Source: Naematelia aurantialba | Lineage: Eukaryota > Basidiomycota > Tremellomycetes > Tremellales > Naemateliaceae | Direction of reading: 5' to 3' | Length of the DNA: 64,000 nt | NCBI GenBank assembly: GCA_021527695.1 | Contig: JAKFAO010000006.1 | Span: 806,001-870,000, forward strand | The notes under the pieces: model-generated | Seen by the model: only the letters and a program-made list of their open reading frames with translations | What the model was told of the DNA's origin: nothing | The model's database searches: none | Part shown: piece by piece, positions 11,328 to 20,674 of the stretch | How positions within the stretch are numbered: position 1 is the first letter of the stretch | How the letters are laid out: each line of letters opens with the position of its first letter | Program-made: the position numbers and the translations under genes

Positions 11328-11821
11328 GAGCTGTCTCTACCTGCGCTTCGATTCTGCGAATCAGGGTGGTGGTCTTGGGGTAGCGGTGGTATAGGGGTGG
11401 TGGGATTGGGGTGGTGGTGGTGGTGGTGGTGGTAGGGATGAAGTGAGCATGGAGGAAGGAGCATGTAGCACACAGCAATAGCGCTCGTGCGCGTAATGGA
11501 CATTACAGTCTAACGATATGGACACTATGATGATAGCCGCGGCGCAGTGTTGCGTTTGTCGGTGATGGTTAGATGCGTGCTGGTCGAGCGTCGGGCGACC
11601 TCGGTAACTTGGGCTTGGACATCTACTGGCTACATGCTCTTACGCTGATGGGGCAAGGATGAAAATGTCCACAAGCATCTAACGCTGCAGTGCTGACTGC
11701 ACTGGCACTGGCACTGGCACTGGCACTGGCACTGGCGCTGGCACTGGCGCTGGCACTGGCACTGGCACCGCCACTCGTCCACTGCACAAGTCGGCTACGA
11801 GGCTAGCCAGCATCCTCCCAG
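11328..11821. other. Gene-free region with two simple repeats
   Basis: 3' flanks of two convergent genes. Bases 11396-11434 are a GGT-rich run and 11697-11770 an array of the hexamer GGCACT (about 11 copies with GGCGCT variants). No gene seen. Confidence 0.6.
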
Positions 11822-14473
11822 CTACGCAATCTGCACCAGCACCTCCCCGGGCTGACCAATCGGCCGCTTTGGCCGACCCGTAACTTCGCGCCCCATCGCC
11901 ACCAGCCGGTCTCGCCGAGAACCACTGTTGCTACGGATACCAGCACTGATACTACTCTTTGCAGGAGTTTGAGGTACCTCGGTGAGCTGTGCTTCGGGGC
12001 GCTCTTCTTCGGTGCGCGGTGCTTCGGTTCGCGGTGCTTCGGCGCGCTGTGCTTTGGTGCGCGGTGTTTCGGTTCGCAGTGCTTCAGTGTCGGTTCCGCC
12101 GTCTTCGCCGCGGTCCAGGAAGATATCGATCGCTTGGAGGGTCTTGACGAAGACTTGGTATGGCGCCAGATGGAGGCCCGTGGCGCTGCCTATCCGGGAA
12201 GGGACGATGAGGAACACGTCGGAGAAGGAGGGGTGGGTGGTTCCGGCTGGTCGTGGGCGTCAGCGTCGGACCCGCCGGGGTTTGTGCTTGGACCCTTGGG
12301 CTGAGGCAAGGAGAGTAAGGCAAAGTGAGGCAAAGTGAGGCAAAGTGAGGCAAAGTGAGGCAAGGGAGAGTGGAAAGCGGGTATGGATGACGGAACGATG
12401 CACCGCACCAAGAGACAACACATGCTTCTCGTCCCGCACCGTCTGGCACAGCCGAAGCAGACGGTCGTAGTCGTCTGAATCGGTGAATTCCTCCGAATTG
12501 ACACATAACACGGGACACTGGATCATGCCCTTCCAAGGCTCCAGACCTGCACGGTCAGTCCTGACCTGCCCCTACGCTTGGCGCGACGCGCTTGCCTGAC
12601 TCACGCTGCACGGCTGGATCAAGCGCAATGATAGATGCGGGCGAGAAGCGCGGATCGGCAGCCGCTGCCAACTGCCACCCCAGGACTCAGCGCCATCCTT
12701 GCAGTGCTTGGTGCTTTCACTGCGGGCACTTACCGCGGCCGTTCCGCCGAAGCTGTGGCCGGCGAGGCAGATCCGCCCATCACCGACGTCGAGCTGCGCT
12801 TCCCACGGCCCGAAATCGTACGTCCGTGAAGCCTGTGTCGTCAGCCACTCAAGGCCACTGGAGAGACAAAACCAGGGCATATTAGGGTGGACAAGGTAGA
12901 CCAGAATAGATCGGATAGGTCGGGATAGACCAGCACAGACCAGGAGAGACCAGAATCAGGTAGAAACACAGGCTAGCCCACCTTGAGGCGTTCATCGCCA
13001 ATGTCCCCTCGAGCAATCCGGCGCACCGTGTCCAGCGTGCCATGGAGCTCGGCGAGTCGGATCAACAGCTGATCTTTCCGTAGGCGGGTGTCCTCGGCAG
13101 GCTGCTGCGCCTCGTCTGGCCATCTGCACTGTCAGCTCCAAGCTCCCGGCACGGGCGACGACACGAGTTCCGCGGCATGAGCCCAAACGAGATCTACGAC
13201 AGCTGAAGAGAGGATACACAAAGTGGAAAGACTGGGCAGGGTAGACGCGGATGCGACTCACTCAAGATCGCTCCAGCGCAAGAAATCGACATGCCGCTCC
13301 TTCCCGTCCTCACTGGTGATGAGCGTGCTCGGGCCGGTCCCATCGCGGTGCTCGACGGCCGCTACGACGTAGCCCCGCGACGCGAGCTCGCCGCATAGGT
13401 GCGTGTACACTGCTGTTCAGCAAGATAGCGCAGGAAACCCCCGACGCAGAGAAAGACAGATGCAGAAACCCAGATGGAGGGGAGAGATGCAGAAGCACAG
13501 GTGAAGAAGCACAGACACAGGAACAGATGCAGAGCACAGATGCAGAGCACAGATGCAGAGCACAGATGCAGAGAAACTTACTGAGGCGTGAACAGCCGAC
13601 GCCGTGCGAGAAGATGATGACGGGCCACTTGGCGTCCGGAGCTCCCGGCCTGGCGAGTAATGGCGCCCGTTGATATGCGGGGAACTTGAGTCCATGCACC
13701 GCGGAGAATGCTGGGAGGTCTGCATAGAGAAGAACCGTCAGCCTGCCGGCGGCTCTGCCACCTCTGGTTTGTGACAAGGAATGTGTGGTGGTGGGTGTGA
13801 TGTTCGAGATGTGGGGTGGTGGGTGCGCTGTTTGACGTGCGAGGTGATGCGTCTCGTCATGCTTGGGTGCGAGGTGCGCTGAGTTCCGAGTTGGGAGTGC
13901 GACGATACGCACAAGCCAGGTACTTGACAAACCAGTGATCCCTGCCCGCCATCTGCAGGAACCCCGCGACCGTCTGCCCGAACCTGGGAAACCACACGGC
14001 GCCGCGACCTCTCTCGCCAGCCCTGCTCTTGTCGCTCACGTCGCAGGGGTAGAACAGCGAGAACAGGACCGTGTCGATCTCTATCCCCGCGGGCTCGGAC
14101 GTGTGCAGCTTGCGGTGCCGGAACGACCCGATGCGCTGACGGGGGATGGGGTACTCGACGTCGAGGACGCCGACGTCGTGTGGGCCTGAGTAGACGGGTA
14201 ATTGGCGCGACCAGAGCGTTCCGAAGCGGCTGAGGATCAGTAGATCAGCATTAAGACAAGATGCCAATCTCCAGACTCTGGCTACAGCTCTCCCGACGAG
14301 CGGATAGGTGTTTAATCAGGCTGTGCGGTGTAGGACGAGGCCGAGCAACAGGCAACGGCGAGCGAGGGGCAAGCGGCCTTGCCACGGGATTGGACCCACC
14401 TGTGTGAAGCCGAAGACGAGACTTTAGGTGCTTTCGGCACAGAGCCAGGCGGCTGCGGCTTGACGGTTGACAT
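11822..14473 (-). CDS. Platelet-activating-factor acetylhydrolase-type lipase (PLA2 group VII family)
   Basis: Nine exons close in frame: 14400-14473, 13913-14229, 13582-13719, 13262-13409, 12982-13123, 12734-12847, 12605-12671, 12409-12546 and 11822-12246, giving 520 residues. The order of motifs matches intracellular/plasma PAF-AH: GPHDVGVLDVEYP near the N-terminus, WPVIIFSHGVG, LASRGYVVAAVEHRDGTGP, the nucleophile elbow GHSFGG, IIALDPAV carrying the catalytic Asp, and GTTHPSFSD with the catalytic His. The enzyme hydrolyses short or oxidised sn-2 acyl chains of phospholipids. The C-terminus carries a fungal-specific tail with a degenerate repeat of PRTEA/QRAEA-like units (DNA 11985-12085). 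The acceptor of exon 6 (a GAG at 12848-12850) was chosen by frame over a better CAG ten bases upstream and is the weakest junction. Introns 3, 5 and 8 contain minisatellite-like repeats. Confidence 0.87.
12316..12366. repeat. Intronic 10-bp tandem repeat (GAGGCAAAGT)n
   Basis: About five copies of GAGGCAAAGT inside the last intron of the PAF-acetylhydrolase-type gene. Confidence 0.85.
13520..13574. repeat. Intronic 13-bp tandem repeat (AGATGCAGAGCAC)n
   Basis: Four near-perfect copies of AGATGCAGAGCAC, with diverged relatives back to about 13450, lying in intron 3 of the PAF-acetylhydrolase-type gene. Confidence 0.85.
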
Positions 14474-14770
14474 CGCTGCAGTGTCTCGTCGAGTAGTATT
14501 GTCCCCATGCCACGGTGCAGATGGGACAACTAGACATATCAAGCTGAACGCATGTAAGATGAATGAATACGGGTAACTCAGCTTATGACGTCTCGGTGGC
14601 AACGACTGCCGCCGGCAACCACGGAGCATGCACACACGTACATGCATCGTATGCTTCATGCATGGAGATACTGGAATATGATAGCATGCATACTACGGCA
14701 TACTACCGCATCCTACCGAGCCCATCGCTGTCATGTCTACAGTAAAAAATCACCCACAGCTCCGCGGAGC

Positions 14771-17476
14771 TCATAGCACGTCCTTGAGACTGGTCTTGCC
14801 TGAACCCCGCTCGAGCGGTTTTGGCTCGGTAGGACCTGGTTTCCATCCAATCTACGGGAATGGTCAGCATCGCGTCCCACTCCCCGTCCTTGGCTACGGA
14901 GCACGCACCATCCACACGACCTGGAAGGTAGCTGGTATGCTCTCGGGAGTTCCATACAATTCTGCAGCAGAGAGGTTAGTGTTCTTTCCTGTGGTGGTCC
15001 CTGCGGCCCTGGTTCTCTGTGGGGCTTGTCGTCTGTGGAATTGATACTCTCCTGGACCAGCTGTATGTGGTGGTGGGTGATGGAGGACGTACCGCGGTAG
15101 ATAGCATCTGCAGCGACGAGCACATCGCGGCTGACCTGTGCGCGACGACCGAGAATCCCGTTGCTCTCGCCCATGTCGCGCAGATCACTCATGAGCTCCC
15201 ATATCGACGGATACTGCACGGTGAGGTCCTCTACGTCGACTGTGGTGAGGGTAAAGCCAGCGCGGTTGAGCAGCGAGGGTGCGTCTGTCGGAGCTGCACG
15301 CGTCAGCCGAGTCGAAGAGGATGAGGCGGTTGTGAACACGAAGGGTGGTCCCCGGGGGAAGGGGGAAGGGGGAGGGAGGGTGTCAAAGAAAGGGGAAGCA
15401 CTGGGACAGAAGTGGATGCAGGGGACAAGGGACCAGCCAACGCACTGATCATAGGCGACACCCTATTGGCGATCCCGCCCCGCCGCTCCTGCTCGGCGAG
15501 CTGCAATGCCGTTCGCAGCTCAAACAGCGTATCGCCACCCAGCACAGCGCCGATGAACACGCCGTCCTGCTTGAGCAGGTGCCGGATTTGGGTTAGGCAG
15601 CCTGTACACGGTCAGAAAGGTCTCCGCTGCAGCGGGCTAAGCTCATTGCTGCATGAGGCGTGATAGCAGTGCTAGCCCTCTAGAGAGGCTAATGCCAGAG
15701 TCTCTTGTTCGCCCACAGAGTGACGCCATGACGCCGAGGAGACGTACCGACGATATCCCCTACCCAGTGCAGACCGCCTCCACTGACGACGCAGTCGATC
15801 GTTTCGCGCAGAGACGCAATGTGCGGATGCGCAAGGAGCTCCGAGGGGGATGCCTGGATGCGCGTGAGGGGGCCTAGGGTAGTGAGCTGGCGATGGCGGT
15901 GGACGGTAGGAAAGCATGGCGCGCAAGTGTGGGTGGGGGAGGAGAGTTCGAGACATCAAGGAAGGAAGGAGACATCAAGGAAGGAAGGAGACATCAAGGA
16001 AGGAGGGAGGGAGGGAAGGCGGGAAGGGTGAAGATAGAAGGGGTGAAGATAGAAGGGGTGAAGCCAGCAGGGGGTAGACAGGAAGGCAGAGGGCATGAAG
16101 CAAGGCAGTACTGACACGAGAAGCTATCGTCGGGATCCCTATGCAACGCCCTGCCTACATGCTATCAGCCTGCAGATTTGTTGTCTTGTAAGGCTCCAGA
16201 CGTGAGACCCAGCCAAGACGTTGGATGCCGCGCTGCTCGACGGACGAATGCACCAGCATCCCATCACTGCACACTCACCAGAAGGCTCCACGAGTTTATA
16301 CTCCCTCGCTACTGGTACGCTCCCCTCCCCTCCATCAAGGTCGCCCAGGTCATCCAGGTCATCATTGAGCACCTCTTGGATCGCGCGGGTCAGCTGTCCC
16401 GCATGGGACGACAGGTCCAGTACTGATACCGGCGGGTTTTTGAGATCCTACTCGTGTCAGCAAGCTTCTCGCAGTCTCGCCGTGCCCTTGTAAGCCGAGA
16501 GGAAAGCCGACGCTGAGGCGGCGGACGAGGCGCACAGAGCGACGTGATCGAGCTGCCTGAGCTGGCTGAACCGGCTGCAGTGGCTAGGAGGCAGAGGCAG
16601 AGGCAGAGGCAGGGGCAGAGGCAGAGGCAGAGGCAGAGGCAGAGGCAGAGGCAGAGGCAGAGGCAGAGGCAGAGGCAGAGGCAGAAGCAGAGGCAGAGGC
16701 AGAGGCAGAGGCAGAGGCAGAGGCAGAGGCAGAGGCAGAGGCAGAGGCAGAGGCAGAGGCAGAGGCAGAGGCAGAGGCAGAGGCAGAGGCAGAGGCAGAG
16801 GCAGAGGCAGAGGCAGAGGCAGAGGCAGAGGCAGAGGCAGAGGCAGAGGCAGAGGCAGAGGCAGAGGCAGAGGCAGAGGCAGAGGCAGAGGCAGAGGCAG
16901 AGGCAGAGGCAGAGGCAGAGGCAGAGGCAGAGGCAGAGGCAGAGGCAGAGGCAGAAGCTGGGTCTAGGACTACGGGCTTGGATAGGCTACGGGTTCGGAT
17001 ATGTCTGGACTGACCTCGATTCGCTCAATCAGGCGTTCGGCAATCTCCTCCCTCAGGTAATCCACGATTCCTATGCCCTCACCGTCGTCCGAGCTCGGAT
17101 TTGAGCTCACTCCGCTAGCCCCGCCGGCAGCCCCGCCCGCTGCGCGAGCAGCAAGGACGTTCTCCCGTATTCGCACGATCGCGCGATCCCTCTGCGCCGC
17201 TTTAGACGGCTCATCGAATACCTGGTACGCTGCCGGGGGAGGTGTTGCCGGTGAGAGCGTGGCGTAACACCGGGCGCTACACCAGCGGCGGGTACGGACG
17301 TGGGCTACATCAAACCAGGAAGACCCAAAGCGGGGGATCTCAGAGGGCGAGACCTGGAGCCGCAGCCGGGGTGTATGGAAGCGAGAGACATGGCGGGGTT
17401 CGTATTGCGTTGCGACGACAGATGGGGCGAGTCGTCGCTGGAGCGAGCTGCGAGCTGCTGCTTGTGCTATGCGCAT
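14771..17476 (-). CDS. NDUFAF5: NDUFAF5-like mitochondrial methyltransferase-fold protein (complex I assembly)
   Basis: Eight exons close in frame: 17015-17476, 16279-16447, 16116-16154, 15748-15873, 15446-15601, 15093-15293, 14909-14961 and 14771-14851, giving 428 residues. The N-terminus is Arg/Ser/Ala-rich with few acids, consistent with a mitochondrial presequence. Family landmarks follow: [105 protein letters not shown], and the end [12 protein letters not shown] with [14 protein letters not shown]5 hydroxylates an arginine of NDUFS7 during complex I assembly in animals. Oddity: SAM-binding motif I, normally a glycine-rich LDLGCGxG, reads LDLSSHAGQ here. The start codon is simply the first Met; a shorter protein is possible. 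The first intron (16448-17014) is almost entirely a hexamer repeat. Confidence 0.85.
15948..16062. repeat. Intronic tandem repeats, 19-bp and 16-bp units
   Basis: Bases 15951-16008 hold about three copies of ACATCAAGGAAGGAAGGAG, followed at 16028-16060 by copies of AAGATAGAAGGGGTG. Both lie in the 242-nt intron between exons 3 and 4 of the NDUFAF5-like gene. Confidence 0.8.
16588..16956. repeat. Very long hexanucleotide array (GAGGCA)~61 in an intron
   Basis: Roughly 369 bp of near-perfect GAGGCA (TGCCTC on the coding strand), about 61 copies, with isolated variants near 16611, 16685 and 16953. It fills about two thirds of the first intron of the NDUFAF5-like gene. On the + strand it reads as an alternating Arg-Gln ORF (16544-17104), considered an artefact of the repeat. 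Confidence 0.97.
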
Positions 17477-17894
17477 GGTGCTAGATCCTCCGACGCACCA
17501 GAACGCCAGGCGACCCGGCCGCCAGGCTGTGGCTGACGGCTGTCGGCTGATTATCGTTGGCGGCTAGTAGTGAGCCGCGCTGTGCTCTGTCTGCAGTGCT
17601 GAGAGATAATCAATCGGATATCAACGCTGTCGGTGTCGGCGCGTTTCTTCCGCAACGGACCACCTCCACCAGTCAATATAGCCTGGTTTTTGCATCTTCC
17701 AAACGATCTGCGCCGTCTGGAGCTCAACACCGCCGATGGACAGCAAGTGCAAAGACCGCTCAACGACACAAACGACACAGACGACACAAACTGTTTCAGA
17801 ACAAGACGGCAGCCCCAAGTCTCGACGGCACAGCATACCTCTGTGCAAAGACATCCCAGTGGTAGGCGTAGCATCATCCGGTAAAAGTACACGA
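17477..17894. other. Spacer between NDUFAF5-like start and RPL19 stop
   Basis: Both flanking genes are on the - strand, so this holds the RPL19 3' flank and the promoter of the NDUFAF5-like gene. Overlapping short ORFs on both strands show no recognisable protein. Confidence 0.5.
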
Positions 17895-19153
17895 CTACTC
17901 CTTGACCTCCTCCTCTCGCTCGACCTCGAGGATGCCCTGCCTCTTCTCGGCCAGCCTGTCCGCCTTGCGCGCACGCATCGCCTTGTTCTTGATACGGCGG
18001 GCCTCCATCTGGTCCTGGAGGTGCTTGGTGCGCAGCTTCTCGGCCTTGGCGCGGTGGATGTGCTCCATCAACACTCGCTTGTTCTTGTATCGGTTACCCT
18101 TGATCTCGGCGTACAGGGAGTGGTAGCTGCGGGGTCAGCGAAAGTGTCGAAATGAGGACATAAAAGGTGTACGAAACAAAAGATGTGAGACGACAGGAAA
18201 CCATGTGGGAGGAAACAAGACAGCCAATGCGAGAAGACACAGGACAGTGAATGCGGACAACACGCAGAGAGACACGATATCACTCGGCAGGGTTGGGCAA
18301 AAGCACCAGTTGAAAGGGATATTGGCAGCAAGCAGAAAAATACAAGGAGACACACAGGTGCTTGTCAATCTTGCCGCCCTCACGGTACTTGCGGAGCAGG
18401 CGTCGCAAGACTCGCATCCGCCGCAGCCACTGCACCTTTGTAGGCATACGGGCCTCGGCGGTACCCTTGCGTTTACCGGTACCAGTGTGTCGGCCCGATC
18501 GCTTGGCAGCCTGGAGGTCCCTCGTGCGGGCACGCGAGTGGATAGTGTGTGGCTTGACGATGCTGTTGGCGAGTCGGGTCGGTTGGGTAGCGTAGCGTCA
18601 GCGAGGCGGGTACAGGTCGAGTCAAATCAGCAGGACAGCGAGTTCGGATCCGAGGGCGACGACCGATGGAGTTTACAGTAGTCGAGTCGGATGCACATGA
18701 CAAGTGATGGAGAGGTACATTCCAGAGCAACGGAGACGGCAGTGGCGAGGGCAATAGAGACAGAGAGGAAGAGCGAGAACCATTCGTCAGCATGTTCGCG
18801 CTGCCTCGGCGGTACACTCACATGTGACCATCCTTCAAGAGCTTCCTGACACCCGATCGAGAGTTGGCCTGAGTGATCTCGGCGGCCTCCTGGGGGTCGA
18901 GCCAGACTGTACGAGTCAGCACTATCCCTAGCCACCATCGCGCTCTCCTTCATCCCTCTCGTATCATCTCTCCCGTATCATCCCTTCCGCATCATCCCAC
19001 CACATGGACCCAACACCAGCGGCCCTGGTTCGCCTTCCATCTGTCCAACTCCCACGATCTCCGCCACGCATTTCGGGCCATCTACTCACTCTTCCTCTTT
19101 CCCACACCAGCCACGGAGGCGGCGAGTCGCTTCTGCTGAGACAAGTTGACCAT
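17895..19153 (-). CDS. RPL19: 60S ribosomal protein eL19
   Basis: Four exons close in frame: 19090-19153, 18822-18906, 18356-18562 and 17895-18126, giving 195 residues, the normal size for eL19 (about 189-196). The protein starts [20 protein letters not shown] and continues [56 protein letters not shown] and the long basic C-terminal helix ([18 protein letters not shown]) that reaches across the ribosome surface in known structures. It ends in an acidic [10 protein letters not shown]. The introns are 183, 259 and 229 nt, much longer than the 40-60 nt seen in neighbours, as is often the case for ribosomal protein genes. I inspected them for box C/D snoRNA motifs and saw none convincing. Confidence 0.97.
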
Positions 19154-19747
19154 CGCGAGTGGGTTGTGTCTTGATGATTAGAGAAGAACACAGCGTCGAA
19201 TCGCCCGCAAACGATAGCCAGCCCGGGGGCGAGCAGGGAGAGGATTCGGCGTTTCGGCATTATAAAAGGCATCAAGGAGAACTCTTGAAGAAACAGGGCA
19301 AGTGGCGAGCTTTCGGCGTTAAGCTATCCCCGATCAGCGCGCTTCATGCCTACACATTCGCGCAGTGTACCCGGTTCTTCGTCAGTATGTATCTGCGCCG
19401 ACTACTTTCTCTGGCTGTTCGAGCGAAGCGTTGACGCTGGTGCTGGGCGTGTCGAAGCTTCCATGACGCTTGCACCTCCTCGCTGGATGCCTATGAACAA
19501 TAACCGTTATCGAATTCCATGCTCATGTATCTCCTTCCACACCAAGGTTCCTCTACACGGTCCCGTATCACTGAGCAGAACCCAAGTCTTTATGCTCCAA
19601 GGGGCTCTGCATCAACTGGCGCAATCGAGCATTGTAGTCCCATCCTCTTCCACATTCACATGCTGAACACCGCTCTGTCGATCCCGTTCTTCTATCATGT
19701 ATCAGCCCAGGGGACTACGCAAGCCTACATGACTTACCCTTCGCCTC
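19154..19747. promoter_or_regulatory. RPL19 upstream region
   Basis: Upstream DNA of the - strand RPL19 gene. It includes TATAAAAG at 19260-19267 on the + strand. No recognisable gene; a possible short 3' exon of the hypothetical ORF at 19748-20083 could lie around 19610-19690. Confidence 0.4.
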
Positions 19748-20083
19748 TCAGAGAGGTCGACAGCATGTCGGGCACACGTTGCAGCTTTTCGCGTTCTGAG
19801 TCTTTCCCCGCTTGGAGCGCTCAAGCTCCTCGTCGCCCGGCAGATCCCCGGTCAAATCGACTACACCCCTTTTGGGCCTCTTCTCCTGCGTGTACGTGTC
19901 CTCGTCGATGCCCTCGCCCTTGAGCCAAGCTCGATTACACCCCGACACCTCGGAGGAATCAAAGACGAAAGGCGGGTGTCGTGCGCGTCCGACGAAGATG
20001 CGTGGAGAGTCTGAGGTGTCCCTGGGAGATGTTGCGCGCCCACGCTTGGTCGGCGTCACTGGTGATCCCGAAACTGCGCTCAT
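19748..20083 (-). CDS. Hypothetical small ORF, possibly spliced
   Basis: An uninterrupted 111-codon frame beginning MSAVSGSPVTPTKRGRATSP. It looks protein-like in the middle (RIFVGRARHPPFVFDSS, RPKRGVVDLTGDLPGDEE) and reads like a disordered nuclear protein. I do not recognise it. The end is doubtful: another frame continues with a plausible helix (EKLQRVPDMLSTSL) up to a GTAAGT donor at about 19737, so the real gene may use an intron I could not place and extend left of 19748. Codon character is similar to the neighbours. It could also be non-coding. Confidence 0.35.
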   Translation of the reverse strand: MSAVSGSPVTPTKRGRATSPRDTSDSPRIFVGRARHPPFVFDSSEVSGCNRAWLKGEGIDEDTYTQEKRPKRGVVDLTGDLPGDEELERSKRGKTQNAKSCNVCPTCCRPL

Positions 20084-20674
20084 AGGGGTGACGTGAGTTG
20101 GAGTCTCAAGTCGTTGATGGGATCAGACAAGAAGACGAGCGTCAGTGGTCAGCAGCCAGCGGTTACATCGATGCACGGTCCCCGTCTCCTGGATACATCG
20201 TCAATGCTTAGGCTGTTTTCTTGATCGGCCAGGGCCGCCGTCGTCCTATTTGATGCATCCTCCCGCTGCATGACCGGGACAACTGGCAGGATAGCCAGTC
20301 AGACTGTTCTCTCGCGACTAGCCAGTACGGAAAGCAGTCGCAGGCAGGCCAGGATATTTTATCCAATTGGCCTTCACACCCCGTGGACTGTAAAGTGCCG
20401 TCACTTGGGACTTGGCACAATGGCGTCGTCGCATACAACTCTTCTGCCCCTCTTCAGCTCCTCAGAGGACATATGAGTGAAAGCTCCGTCGTCAACAAAC
20501 ACCTCCGCAGACGAATGGGCCAACGATAACCGGCGTCGCTGAAGAGCCAACTCGATCGTTTGTCGTCGGAGACTGTGCGCAGTCGCTGCTTTGCCGTACA
20601 CTCCCATGTCCTTCTTTCCATCTGCAGAGCCAGGAGCCAGAAACGACGGCCAAATACATGGCGAGAAAGGCGTG
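20084..20674. other. Gene-free region downstream of SLD5
   Basis: 591 bp with no supported gene. It is the 3' flank of SLD5 and the putative upstream DNA of the small - strand ORF. Confidence 0.5.

Noticed and set aside
16544..17104. A 186-codon + strand ORF consisting mainly of Arg-Gln repeats.
   Set aside because: It is the translation of the GAGGCA array, which lies inside an intron of a well-supported - strand gene. No homology or independent start signal.
18127..19089. snoRNAs hosted in the long RPL19 introns.
   Set aside because: I read all three introns on the coding strand and found no paired box C (RTGATGA) and box D (CTGA) at suitable spacing, nor a clear H/ACA layout.
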